NCBI RefSeq assembly: GCF_014207845.1
Contig: NZ_JACHLC010000008.1
Coordinates: forward strand, 1 to 64,000
Source of the DNA: Chryseobacterium shigense
GTDB lineage: Bacteria; Bacteroidota; Bacteroidia; Flavobacteriales; Weeksellaceae
Length of the DNA: 64,000 nt
Reading direction: 5' to 3'
Below are positions 8,339-17,384 of the stretch, piece after piece; position 1 is the stretch's first letter, and each line of letters starts with the position of its first letter. The notes beneath the pieces are model-generated. The model did no database searches and was not told where the DNA came from. It saw only the letters and a program-made list of their open reading frames with translations. A program made the translations under genes and the position numbers.

Positions 8339-9874
8339 TTATTGAAGCCACCACGGTTTGGAATTGATATTGTCGTTTCCTCCGTACTGAGCAGTTAGTG
8401 CAGCTTTCAGATTGGTGCTGTTATAGTTATACTCAGCTTGCGGATATCTGAATCTTAATGGTGCAGAAACTCCCGCCTGTAAAGGGTAATTAGGATATCC
8501 AGTTCTTAAATAATCGTAATAAGAAGTCCACTGGCTCTGGTGGAACATTGTCATGTATTTCTGGGTCATGATTTTTTCTAAACGAGACTGAAGCGGATCG
8601 GCATCATTATAAACTACCAACGGAGCTGCCAAATACTGGTTCACATTGAACCCTGAAAAATATTGTCCCGAATTTTTGACATAAGTCTGATAAAAACTGA
8701 AACTTGCTTTTATGGCATTGTCGTAATGCGTTTTAGCTGATCCGGAAATCCATCCTCTGGCTGCTGCTTCGGCCAGAATAAACTCCAGCTCCGAATAGCT
8801 CAAAACTGAAGATGGCTCATTGGTGGGATCTTTATAAAAACGGTCATTTACTTTAGAAATATTCTTTGCGGTGATTAAAGCTGCGTTATCGGAATAGGAA
8901 GAGGTTGGATTACCACCATTATATCCTGTAAAATCTGTAACAGGTTTTCCTGCTTCTTTGGCAGCTGTAGTCTGTGCTGCAAAAGTGAAAAGGCGAGGAT
9001 CCTGTCTGGCTTTGAAAAAGTTGATAAAATAATCAGCCATATATAAGCTTGATCCGTAACCGCTGTTGTTAAACATGGTATATCTGCTGTCTGCTGCATC
9101 TGCAAATTTAAGTTCTCCGTTATCTGAAATAGAGGTCATTAAAGGCTGGTTGGCTGCAATAGAAGCGAACTCAGTCGCTATATTATAGCTTCCCAGCGTA
9201 GTTTTTTTAGACATAGTGATTAAGATTTTCAGACGGAAAGAGTTGATCAGCTTTTTCCATTTTGAAGCATCGCCGTTGTAGATGATATCACCTTCAATTT
9301 TATCATTGGAATTAATCAGGTCATTGGCTTCCTTCAGTTCAGATAAAATTCCTGCCATTACTGTTTCCTGGCTGTCGTATTTAGGTTGGGTAATTCCGGA
9401 TTCGCCTTTGGCAGCTTCTGTGTATGGAATGCTTCCGAATTTTAAGCTTAAATTAAAGAAATAATAGGCTCTGTAGAATTTACCGATGGCGCTGTAATTT
9501 TTATTGTTGATTTTCTCGGCTTCCTGCATCATTTTTACCGTGTTCAGAATGCCTTTTGTGTATACTTCGAAGGAAGCATCATTCCATTTCATGTACTGAT
9601 AGGTATTTTCTCCGTCGGTACCGATCATCATTCTTGAGGCATACATATTATCGCCATTTACCTGAAAAGCATCTTTTGAAACATACGTTAAAAGAACTTT
9701 GGGATCTACGCTGGCCTGATCATTAGGATTTTCGTTGATCTTATCAAGATCCGTTTCGCAGGAAGACAGGATAAGAAGTCCTGCAAAGACAACCGATTTT
9801 ATAACGGATCTTTTCAGCCATTTAACTTTTTTACCGTTTTGCTTTTTTGCTGCAACATTTATATTGTTTTTCAT
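8339..9874 (-). CDS. SusD/RagB-like nutrient-binding lipoprotein
   Basis: A 511-residue surface lipoprotein of the SusD-like_2 type. Residues 31-39 (AGLLILSSC) form a lipobox with Cys39 as the lipidated residue; the positively charged stretch before it is long (about 23 residues), but no later ATG is available. The mature start CETDLDKINENPNDQ is typical of SusD-like proteins, and TPR-like helical segments follow, including LEFILAEAAARGWISG. The gene lies 18 bases downstream of the SusC-like gene on the same strand. SusC/D pairs import oligosaccharides, peptides or other large nutrients across the outer membrane. Here no glycosidase is next door; the neighbour is a phospholipase C. Confidence 0.93.
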   Translation of the reverse strand: MKNNINVAAKKQNGKKVKWLKRSVIKSVVFAGLLILSSCETDLDKINENPNDQASVDPKVLLTYVSKDAFQVNGDNMYASRMMIGTDGENTYQYMKWNDASFEVYTKGILNTVKMMQEAEKINNKNYSAIGKFYRAYYFFNLSLKFGSIPYTEAAKGESGITQPKYDSQETVMAGILSELKEANDLINSNDKIEGDIIYNGDASKWKKLINSFRLKILITMSKKTTLGSYNIATEFASIAANQPLMTSISDNGELKFADAADSRYTMFNNSGYGSSLYMADYFINFFKARQDPRLFTFAAQTTAAKEAGKPVTDFTGYNGGNPTSSYSDNAALITAKNISKVNDRFYKDPTNEPSSVLSYSELEFILAEAAARGWISGSAKTHYDNAIKASFSFYQTYVKNSGQYFSGFNVNQYLAAPLVVYNDADPLQSRLEKIMTQKYMTMFHQSQWTSYYDYLRTGYPNYPLQAGVSAPLRFRYPQAEYNYNSTNLKAALTAQYGGNDNINSKPWWLQ

Positions 9875-9892
9875 TGTTCAGGTGCTTGTTAA

Positions 9893-12800
9893 TTAAAATT
9901 TTAGATTAAAGCCGATTCCTATCCATCTGCTGGAAGGGTCCTGGATATCATTGTCATCTCTTTTCTTAAGCTGATAATCCGGATCGGAATAAAGATTTTT
10001 AGACTTTTTCCACATGGCAAGGTTATATGCTGAAATATTGGCTGTGAAATTTTTGATCATTCCTTTCGGATTAAGGAGATAGGAGAAATCATATTCCAGT
10101 ACCACAGATCTCAATTTGATGAAAGTTCTGTCGAAAACATTCGCAAACAATTCACTTTCATCTTCCGTTACCCTTGCCTGGTAAGGATAATTCTGTGCCC
10201 AGTCCTGAAAACTGATCGGTTTTGTATGTGGAGTATAAGTTCCGGTAGCTGCATTGTAATTCACACCGTCCGGTACGAAATAATACGTTCCCGGATTGGC
10301 ATATTCAAGGTCTCTGTAGGCGGTTGAGTTCGGGTGTTTTCCGCCCCACCACATTTTTTCTACGACCTGTGATCTCATAACACCGCCTATGCTTCCGTCA
10401 ATTCCAATGTTTAAGGAGAATTTTTTATACTTAAATGTATTATTAAAGCCGAAAGTCCAGTCCGGGTTGAAGTGACCTAAATTGCTTGGTGCATCCGCTC
10501 TTGTAGGCATTCCTGTAGCGGCATTTAGAATTACTTTTCCATCAGGGGATTTCTTCCAGATATAATCGTAGAAGCTGTCCATTCTTTCACCGAGCTTGAT
10601 ATTGTTGTAGTTTGGCATATCATCATAAATAGAGGTGAGTTTCTGCTCATAAGTGCTCCAGTTGATCAGGGATCTCCATGTAAAATTGGCTGTTTTTACA
10701 GGAATCAGTCCTAAAGAGATTTCCAGGCCTTTTGTCGTATATTCATTCCCGTTTACATATTGCGAAGTAAAACCTGATGAAGGTGCTGCCGGGAATTCAA
10801 GGATGTTGTTATAGTCTAATGTTCTGAAATAGGTAACGTCTAAAGTAACCCTGTTCTTGAATAATCCTGCACTTAATCCCAATTCATAAGATTTTGTCTG
10901 TTCAGGTTTTAAAGAATTTTCAACATTGAGGATGGTAGGATAGTTGAACATCGGGTTTCCGTTAAAAGTGGCCCCTTTATTATTCAGATAGTAATTCCTT
11001 ATTGAATAGGGCTGGAAATCATAAGCCACCTTCGCCCACGAAGCTGAAAGTTTTAAAAGATTAACGGCTTCCGGCATTTTCACCAGATTAGAAATAACAG
11101 TACTTACCGATGCGGAAGGATAAAAGTAAGACCTGTTGGCTTTCGGAAGGGTAGATGACCAGTCATTACGTCCTGAAATGTTGATGAAAAAAGCATTGTA
11201 CAATCCAATATCAATGGTTGAGTAGGCACTGTAAATCAGTTTTTCCTTAAGGTAATCATAATACTTTACAGCACCGGTTGAGTTTTCCAGTGTGTATAGT
11301 TCAGGAATTTTCAGTCCGTCTGTGGATGCATTGTCGATATTGTTTTTATAATAAAATGTTGATCCTCCGGCATTGATTGTGAAATCAAAATTATCAGATA
11401 TTTTTTTCTTGTAAGTAGCTAAGATATCAGAATTGAGATTCCATGTTTTGGTATCATTCAGAAGATAGCCGCCACTTCTCGGAGCGCTGTAATTGAAATA
11501 AGAATAAGGGCTTAATATTTCCTGCTTATTGTGGTTTTCGACAATTGATATCTTACCTTTTACCGAGAAATCTTCAGTTGCTTTATATTCCAGGCCGGTT
11601 TGTGCATTGATAACGTTGGTCCTGTTTTTATTTTTATAATATTCAGCTCCAAACCACGGGTTATTATACCATGCATAATTCCAGTTAGCCTGTGCGGTAC
11701 CTTCTTTCCCGGGAATCCACATATGGTTTTTAAGGTCTCTTCCGTCCACATCAGCTCCCATCCAGATCAGGATGGTATACATATGTCCGCTTGGGTTGTA
11801 GTCGTAGTTGGGAATATTAGGCGTGAAGGTTTGATTGAAATTGAATTTGGTATCAAAAGTTAATTTTTCTCCCAAACGGTTTTCAGAAGAGAAATTGATG
11901 CCGTAACGCTGTAGGTAAGAACCCGGAATCCTGTCGTCATAATTCATGAAATTCCCGGAGAGCCTGTAGATGTCCTTATTGTTTTTATAGCTTACTGCGA
12001 AACTGTTATTGTTGATTACCGCAGGCTTTAAAAATGTATCTAAGTTATCATGATATTTCCAGTCGATTGGTACTCTTTCGTATCTTGATTTGTCATTGTA
12101 CAGCGTTCCTGATACCGCTCCATACCAGGGAATTACCTGTCCAGTCAGTTTATCCCTGATTGGGCTGTTCCATTGGGCAATTTTCAATCCGGGAACAAAT
12201 TTCGGCCCCCAGATCATATCACCATCATTTACACCGCCGTCGGCTCCGTCCCAGAATTCGTATTTTCCATGAGATCCGTTTCCGTACTCGTTCTGTGTTT
12301 TGGGAAGATTGGTGAATCCTGCTGTTACCATCGTATTTTGTGAAAATTCTACGGAGAAACCTTTTTTCCTAGCACTTTTCGTTGTGATCAGAACAGCTCC
12401 GTATCTTCCTCTTGAACCATATAGTGCGGAGGCGGTTGCCCCTTTCAAAACATTGATATTTTCAATATTATTGGGATCAAGATTCTGGAATACTTCTTTT
12501 TCCACGATCACACCATCGATCACAAAAACAAGATTGGAATTTCCTCTTAATGTAAACTGTGGTGCCTGCTGCATTCCTGTAGGATTAGAAACATTAAGTC
12601 CGGCCACCTGTCCTGAAAATAAATTTCCTATACTTGGGGTGGTGATGGTTTCAAACTGTTTGGTACCTACTTCCTGGGTAGCGTAGCCTATCTTTTCTTT
12701 CTTTTTGGCAATGCCTAAAGCGGTAATAACAATTCCTTCAATTTGTTTTTCATTAGCTTTTTTCAAAACAACAGAGTACTGCCTTTTGGAAGAAACTTCT

Positions 12801-13039
12801 ACAGAATACATTGTGAAATCCTGAGCATGAAATTCAAGGATGTCTTTCGGATTGGCGGAGATGGTAAAATTACCGCTTTCATCGGTCATGGCAGTTTTTC
12901 CGGTATTTTTGTCGGTAATGCTTACTCCAGGCATACCGGAGCCGTTTTCGGATTTTACATTTCCGGAAATGTTGATTTCTTGGGCAGTAAGGTAAAGGGG
13001 GAGTAAAAAAACAGCAAAAGTAGCTAAAGTCTTCTTCAT
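9893..13039 (-). CDS. SusC/RagA-like TonB-linked outer-membrane transporter
   Basis: A 1048-residue TonB-dependent receptor of the SusC/RagA family. After a signal peptide (about 1-19) comes a CarboxypepD_reg-like domain (ISGNVKSENGSGMPGVSITD, through about residue 95), then the SusC signature region and plug with FVIDGVIVE and NVLKGATASALYGSRG, where plug and barrel meet. The remaining roughly 800 residues are barrel strands, ending in the aromatic FNLKF typical of outer-membrane barrels. It pairs with the SusD-like lipoprotein 18 bases downstream. Substrate unknown. No anti-sigma, hybrid two-component or other dedicated regulator is adjacent. Confidence 0.95.
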   Translation of the reverse strand: MKKTLATFAVFLLPLYLTAQEINISGNVKSENGSGMPGVSITDKNTGKTAMTDESGNFTISANPKDILEFHAQDFTMYSVEVSSKRQYSVVLKKANEKQIEGIVITALGIAKKKEKIGYATQEVGTKQFETITTPSIGNLFSGQVAGLNVSNPTGMQQAPQFTLRGNSNLVFVIDGVIVEKEVFQNLDPNNIENINVLKGATASALYGSRGRYGAVLITTKSARKKGFSVEFSQNTMVTAGFTNLPKTQNEYGNGSHGKYEFWDGADGGVNDGDMIWGPKFVPGLKIAQWNSPIRDKLTGQVIPWYGAVSGTLYNDKSRYERVPIDWKYHDNLDTFLKPAVINNNSFAVSYKNNKDIYRLSGNFMNYDDRIPGSYLQRYGINFSSENRLGEKLTFDTKFNFNQTFTPNIPNYDYNPSGHMYTILIWMGADVDGRDLKNHMWIPGKEGTAQANWNYAWYNNPWFGAEYYKNKNRTNVINAQTGLEYKATEDFSVKGKISIVENHNKQEILSPYSYFNYSAPRSGGYLLNDTKTWNLNSDILATYKKKISDNFDFTINAGGSTFYYKNNIDNASTDGLKIPELYTLENSTGAVKYYDYLKEKLIYSAYSTIDIGLYNAFFINISGRNDWSSTLPKANRSYFYPSASVSTVISNLVKMPEAVNLLKLSASWAKVAYDFQPYSIRNYYLNNKGATFNGNPMFNYPTILNVENSLKPEQTKSYELGLSAGLFKNRVTLDVTYFRTLDYNNILEFPAAPSSGFTSQYVNGNEYTTKGLEISLGLIPVKTANFTWRSLINWSTYEQKLTSIYDDMPNYNNIKLGERMDSFYDYIWKKSPDGKVILNAATGMPTRADAPSNLGHFNPDWTFGFNNTFKYKKFSLNIGIDGSIGGVMRSQVVEKMWWGGKHPNSTAYRDLEYANPGTYYFVPDGVNYNAATGTYTPHTKPISFQDWAQNYPYQARVTEDESELFANVFDRTFIKLRSVVLEYDFSYLLNPKGMIKNFTANISAYNLAMWKKSKNLYSDPDYQLKKRDDNDIQDPSSRWIGIGFNLKF

Positions 13040-13430
13040 TTTTTTGAGGACAAATTTAGACAGCTGCTGTTACCTGAATTTTAATGGGGTATTACAATAA
13101 AAATACTTTTTACTGTTTTTTGGCAAGTATATTTAACATAATAATAAAACTGAAAAGGTTGCTGTATTTTAATATTTGTGTTTATTATACTCTCCAAAAG
13201 AATGTTTTTCCATAGGCAGGCTAGGTGTTTTTTTAACGCAAAGTTTGAAACTAGTACTTTATACTTTAAGAATGCAAAGTAAAAAATCAATTGAAATTGA
13301 TTTGATGAAGCGTGTGGATAATACGTCCGCTTATTCAGTGACGTAACATACTCTTTATATCGGAGATATAATATGGAAATTTTACGTTAAAAAAACTATT
13401 TAAAATTATTTAAACAAAAAAGTATCCTCC
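13040..13430. other. Intergenic region upstream of the SusC-like gene
   Basis: This 391-base AT-rich stretch carries no convincing gene. On the minus strand a TAAATTTG box (13058-13051) stands 11 bases before the SusC-like ATG and matches the Bacteroidota -7 element, but no TTG is at the right distance. A perfect inverted repeat TTATATC-GGA-GATATAA lies at 13355-13371 and could be a regulator site or a weak hairpin. No terminator for the Omp85-like gene is evident. Confidence 0.5.
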
Positions 13431-15035
13431 CTAAAATCTACTTAAAATACCCCAATGGATCTTGATGTCATTGAATTTAAAAGGATTCCCGAACTCATTA
13501 CCATTTGACAGCTGGAAGCTCATGAGGCCGATTGGTATAAAGAAATTAAACCCAAGTCCTACACTGTAAAGTTTAGGCTTTACGTTCAAAGATTTGTTGT
13601 TGAGCTGCCCGTACTGTCCGAAGAAGTCAAAAAATGCCTGACTTCCAATGAGATACCGGTATTCCAATCCTGCGTAATAATAGAAATCGGCGGCCAGGGA
13701 TTTCTCATTGAAACCCCGCATGGAATTCCAGCCCCCGAAACGGTATAATTCATTCGCGGAGAATTCAACCTTGGAATCCATCATAGCTCCTTCTGCTTTT
13801 ATATTGAGAAAATGATTTCCGGAAATATGATAATTATGCTCACCGAAGAAGTAAAACTGATTCTGGTTAGCCTTGATATTATCTTTCGTATAAGTCGTTG
13901 TCAGGTAATCATAGCCGGCATTGATCCTTGTTTTATAAAGGAAAAGATCAATATCTGTAGGTTCCGTCATTTCATACCAGATTCCAAGACCTTTTTTGTT
14001 ATAATCTTTACCCTGAACGTACAATGTATCTATAATGCTGGAAGATTCCAGTGTTCCCCTGAGCCCGATTTTGTTTCGGGAATTGATATGATAATAGAAG
14101 GCAGGAAGGAATTTTACATTCGCAAAGGTAGAATCCTGTCTGAAAATATTGACTTTCAGGTTCATACCTACATTAGATTTCAAAAGATACGGGATATCAG
14201 TCTGAAGGTCAAAAGTCTGCCCTTTGTCAGGGTTTCTCTGCCAGTAAAGATTTACTGTTTCAAAACCGTTGAATATATTCCTGAAATTAACGTTCAGGGT
14301 TCCGTTCAGTGTGAATTTCTCTGTTTTATCATTTCCAAAACCAATTACCCCGTCAAACGTATTCGTCTTTTTCTTTTCCATAAACAGGTAAATGCTCGTG
14401 GAATCTTTGGTGAATAAAGTCTGGGGCGGGCGTTCCAGGGCAACGAAAGCGTGACTTTGGAAATTTTTGCTGATGGCCAAAAGGTTTTTGTCGTCATACG
14501 TTTTTCCTTTGAATTCCTTTTCCAGATTTTTCATAAACCTTTTGGGAACCCTTTCGTAGCCTTTTACCACAAAATTGTCAATCGTCCGTTTATCATTTTT
14601 GTTGATATCCAGTTCTATGACGGGATAGCCGTTTTTCTGGCCTTTGTATTTAGATTTCAGACGGCTGAAAGAATAACCGTCATCAATATATCTTTTGCTG
14701 ATGCTTTTCTTTGTTGAATCTAAATTTTTAGTAAAAAAATCCTTCTGAACCTTTAATTTAAGCGCAATAGAATCGGAAAGATCTACATAGGTTTCATTAA
14801 AGTTTTTTCCTTTGTCGTAGAAGATTTCTGTACTGTCGCCCTTTATTTTTACATCTTTCAGTTTGGTGAAGAAATAATTATTTTGTGACAAAGAATCCAG
14901 AAATTTTACCGCAGAAACAGAATCTTTGACTTTTTTCCGGACATTGGTTTCCGTATCAATAAGCCAATACTGCTTCTTCTGCGCTTGTACAAAAACGCAG
15001 AACAGGACAAAAAATATTTTCAGAAATAACTTCAA
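13431..15035 (-). CDS. Omp85-superfamily (BamA/TamA-like) outer-membrane protein
   Basis: A 534-residue exported protein with a signal peptide (about 1-18, ending VQAQ). Residues about 95-190 look like one or two POTRA domains (IDDGYSFSRL, FVVKGYERVP). A C-terminal barrel of roughly 330 residues contains ELYRFGGWNSMRGFNE, the conserved (V/I)RG-type loop motif of Omp85 proteins, and ends in a terminal Phe. The size is close to TamA-like rather than BamA (about 800 residues). The likely role is in insertion or export of outer-membrane proteins. The start is a TTG at 15035: an in-frame stop stands two codons upstream and no ATG occurs before the signal peptide. It appears to be a single-gene unit. 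Confidence 0.82.
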   Translation of the reverse strand: MKLFLKIFFVLFCVFVQAQKKQYWLIDTETNVRKKVKDSVSAVKFLDSLSQNNYFFTKLKDVKIKGDSTEIFYDKGKNFNETYVDLSDSIALKLKVQKDFFTKNLDSTKKSISKRYIDDGYSFSRLKSKYKGQKNGYPVIELDINKNDKRTIDNFVVKGYERVPKRFMKNLEKEFKGKTYDDKNLLAISKNFQSHAFVALERPPQTLFTKDSTSIYLFMEKKKTNTFDGVIGFGNDKTEKFTLNGTLNVNFRNIFNGFETVNLYWQRNPDKGQTFDLQTDIPYLLKSNVGMNLKVNIFRQDSTFANVKFLPAFYYHINSRNKIGLRGTLESSSIIDTLYVQGKDYNKKGLGIWYEMTEPTDIDLFLYKTRINAGYDYLTTTYTKDNIKANQNQFYFFGEHNYHISGNHFLNIKAEGAMMDSKVEFSANELYRFGGWNSMRGFNEKSLAADFYYYAGLEYRYLIGSQAFFDFFGQYGQLNNKSLNVKPKLYSVGLGFNFFIPIGLMSFQLSNGNEFGNPFKFNDIKIHWGILSRF

Positions 15036-15151
15036 TACTCAATTTATTTAAACCGCTAATAAAAAAGCGAGGATCACTTAATCATTCTTAACAGCTTAGT
15101 ATATCTTAACGGTTCAAATGTATATTTAAATAATTTTTTAAATAACTGAAA

Positions 15152-15940
15152 TTAATCCAGTTTATTATACTTTTTCATCAGATTTTCATAGGTTCCCTGT
15201 GGAAGGATCCATTTCAGCGGAACTCCGATCTTCTGCCCGAATTTACCAAAATAATAATGGGCCTTCCATTTATTTTTATTCAAAAGGTTTTCAACGTAAG
15301 TGGCCACTTCCAAAGGTTCGGTTCCATCGCCCACATGGGAGTTCATCAATGCATATACTTTGTCAAATATATTTTTGTACGGCTCAGAAACCTTTGTTTT
15401 TACCCTGTTCTCTGCAATATTTGTTTTGATATCGCCAAGATGTAACGAGCAAACATCGATATTCCAGGGATATACTTCATATCTCATAGCTTCAGTTACC
15501 TTATCCAAAGCAGATTTGGAAGCAGAATAGAAACCACGGAAAGGAAGTCCCATTTCACTTCCGATACTTGAAATATTAATGATCTTCCCGAATTTATTTT
15601 CCCGCATTTTCGGGAGAACGGCACTCATCATCTGAACAGCGCCCACAAGATTCAGGTTGAACAGCTTTAAAATATCTTCCTTCGTAGAATCTTCCACGGC
15701 ACCTACCATTCCCATTCCCGCATTGTTGATCAGGACATCAATTCCTGATTCTGTTTTTAAAACTTCACTGATGGCATTCTGAACAGCGGTATTATCAGTA
15801 ATATCTGTCGGAATAGATCTGAAATATTGACTTTCCGTATGTTTCCGGCTTAAGCCATATACTTTATGGCCTTTTTTTCCGAAATATTCAGCCAGTACAA
15901 AACCTATTCCTGATGAGGTTCCGGTGATGATGATAGTCAT
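15152..15940 (-). CDS. Short-chain dehydrogenase/reductase
   Basis: A 262-residue classical SDR. The nucleotide-binding motif TGTSSGIG is at residues 6-13, NNAG at 72-75, the catalytic serine is among S124/S125, and YSASK with Tyr138 and Lys142 completes the active site. These residues indicate an NAD(P)-dependent oxidoreductase acting on a small alcohol or ketone. Length is normal for the family. The final 30 residues (KKWILPQGTYENLMKKY-like) are typical of a subgroup seen in flavobacteria, but the substrate cannot be read from sequence. The gene stands alone between an Omp85 gene and a secreted unknown. A TAnnTTTG box lies about 70 bases upstream. Confidence 0.9.
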   Translation of the reverse strand: MTIIITGTSSGIGFVLAEYFGKKGHKVYGLSRKHTESQYFRSIPTDITDNTAVQNAISEVLKTESGIDVLINNAGMGMVGAVEDSTKEDILKLFNLNLVGAVQMMSAVLPKMRENKFGKIINISSIGSEMGLPFRGFYSASKSALDKVTEAMRYEVYPWNIDVCSLHLGDIKTNIAENRVKTKVSEPYKNIFDKVYALMNSHVGDGTEPLEVATYVENLLNKNKWKAHYYFGKFGQKIGVPLKWILPQGTYENLMKKYNKLD

Positions 15941-16010
15941 TGGGTTGTTTATAATTTTAAACTTTATTGTTTCTCCGGCAGCTGTATCTCAGCACAAACC
16001 GTATTTTCAG

Positions 16011-16018
16011 CAAATGTA
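16011..16018 (-). promoter_or_regulatory. Possible -7 box upstream of the SDR gene
   Basis: The minus strand reads TACATTTG here, about 70 bases before the ATG. No TTG occurs at the usual distance, so this is only a half-site. Confidence 0.35.
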
Positions 16019-16183
16019 AAAAAAGAAACAGGAACTCTATTATTTATTATGGAACTTGTTTACACTTTTGTTTTCTGAACCTGTAAATAAAAATAGTATT
16101 TATAAATTGTGGATAACTCTGTGGATAAGTAGGTAAGTGAAAAATAAGCGAGGCTTTAGTTATATGTATTATATTTCTGATAA

Positions 16184-16858
16184 TCAATAACTAAAATCTT
16201 TATTTGAACCGGGTATTTTAAATTTGTTTTCCCCAATCCTGAAATTGTTCATTTTAATTAACGCCTTAAAAGGATGGATAAATTCTTTGTGGACATTTTT
16301 TGGAATCTCTCTTTCTTCCTCATCACACGAAGAATGTTCTTCATCAATAATTCCTTTTCCTGTTGAAAAATTGATCTCATTCAGGTAATTGAAATCGCAG
16401 GTATCCTCAAATCTGTCATGCGAACCGATGAGGTAGAAATCACCATTTTGAAACCTGAACGTATGTTTATAAGTCTGTGTATGCCTCGAATTGGTATTAA
16501 ATATCTGCGTAACAGAAAGACTGTTGTTTTTGATAGATATTTCAGGCGGCGCATTATCTTCCGGGTAAAATCCTGTTCCGCTTGAAAGAAGAAACGTTTT
16601 GTTCTCTTTCCAGACTTTCTGCTTTCCGTCTATTGTTTTCAGGATGAATAATGACCTCGGAAAATCATCACGGTCATTCAGAATAGTTTTTTTATCTGTA
16701 TTGAAAATAATTACTGTTTCGTCTTTTCCATCTTTATCCAGATCGCCTTTGGCTTCTGCAATTTTTTTATATCCTTTGGGGACGGAGAAATCTTTCAGGT
16801 TTTGAGCCCGAAAATGGACAATTAAAAGTAAAGCGGAAAAACAAAAAAGATTTTTCAT
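16184..16858 (-). CDS. Secreted protein with a DxDxDG motif, unknown function
   Basis: A 224-residue protein with a signal peptide (about 1-18, ending FRAQ). A DLDKDGKDETVII motif at about residues 39-51 resembles calcium-binding DxDxDG loops of FG-GAP/VCBS-like repeats in periplasmic proteins. The mid-part is rich in beta-type residues. The acidic stretch DEEHSSCDEEERE near residue 175 is notable. It follows the secreted 164-residue gene by 10 bases and is probably in one operon with it. No family could be named; a periplasmic or surface beta-propeller fragment is possible. Confidence 0.72.
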   Translation of the reverse strand: MKNLFCFSALLLIVHFRAQNLKDFSVPKGYKKIAEAKGDLDKDGKDETVIIFNTDKKTILNDRDDFPRSLFILKTIDGKQKVWKENKTFLLSSGTGFYPEDNAPPEISIKNNSLSVTQIFNTNSRHTQTYKHTFRFQNGDFYLIGSHDRFEDTCDFNYLNEINFSTGKGIIDEEHSSCDEEEREIPKNVHKEFIHPFKALIKMNNFRIGENKFKIPGSNKDFSY

Positions 16859-16868
16859 CGAAGATACT

Positions 16869-17363
16869 TTAAAAGGTTAAGCCAATATCCTCTTTCTGAA
16901 TCATCCCGGTATCTTCAAGATTACAGATACAACCTTCAACTGTTTTATAATTCCCTGGAATGCGTGTTTCTTTACCTTTGCTGTCGGTAATAATAATTCC
17001 GGCAGCAAATTTTTCACCTTCGGCAAAGTAAGTTCTGAACAGCAGGTACTGGTATCCGTTGTTTGTAAATGAGAGATTATCCACTTCCATTCCTGCATTC
17101 TGCTTTCCGCCGCCTCTGAGATAAGAATTGTATTGGAATTTTTTCCAGCTTTCTTTTGTCCTTTCATTCGGAAATTCCATTTCGACATGATCTTTGCTTC
17201 CGAACCTGTACTGGATATATTCGTTCTTTTTATCTTTAACCAAAGCCATGATTTTCCCGTTACTTGTTTTAAATGAAAAAACGGTTTCTTCATTAGGCAG
17301 CAGGTACTGTGCCAGGGAAAACATAGGGATAATCAGGCAAAAAAGAAGTAAATACTTTCTCAT
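16869..17363 (-). CDS. Secreted protein of unknown function
   Basis: A 164-residue protein with a signal peptide (about 1-18, ending SLAQ). The mature part has alternating hydrophobic strands and two cysteines, C147 and C149 by rough count in EGCICNLED. It lies between aroA (21 bases upstream) and the DxDxDG protein (10 bases downstream) on the same strand, so these genes form a short run of probable co-transcription. I do not recognise the family. Confidence 0.7.
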   Translation of the reverse strand: MRKYLLLFCLIIPMFSLAQYLLPNEETVFSFKTSNGKIMALVKDKKNEYIQYRFGSKDHVEMEFPNERTKESWKKFQYNSYLRGGGKQNAGMEVDNLSFTNNGYQYLLFRTYFAEGEKFAAGIIITDSKGKETRIPGNYKTVEGCICNLEDTGMIQKEDIGLTF

Positions 17364-17384
17364 TACGTTGGGATTTTCAGGATT

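Noticed and set aside
13812-14417. 201-codon plus-strand open frame inside the Omp85 gene
   Set aside because: It is antisense to a well-supported gene, has no recognisable domain, and reads as a low-complexity mirror of the barrel sequence.
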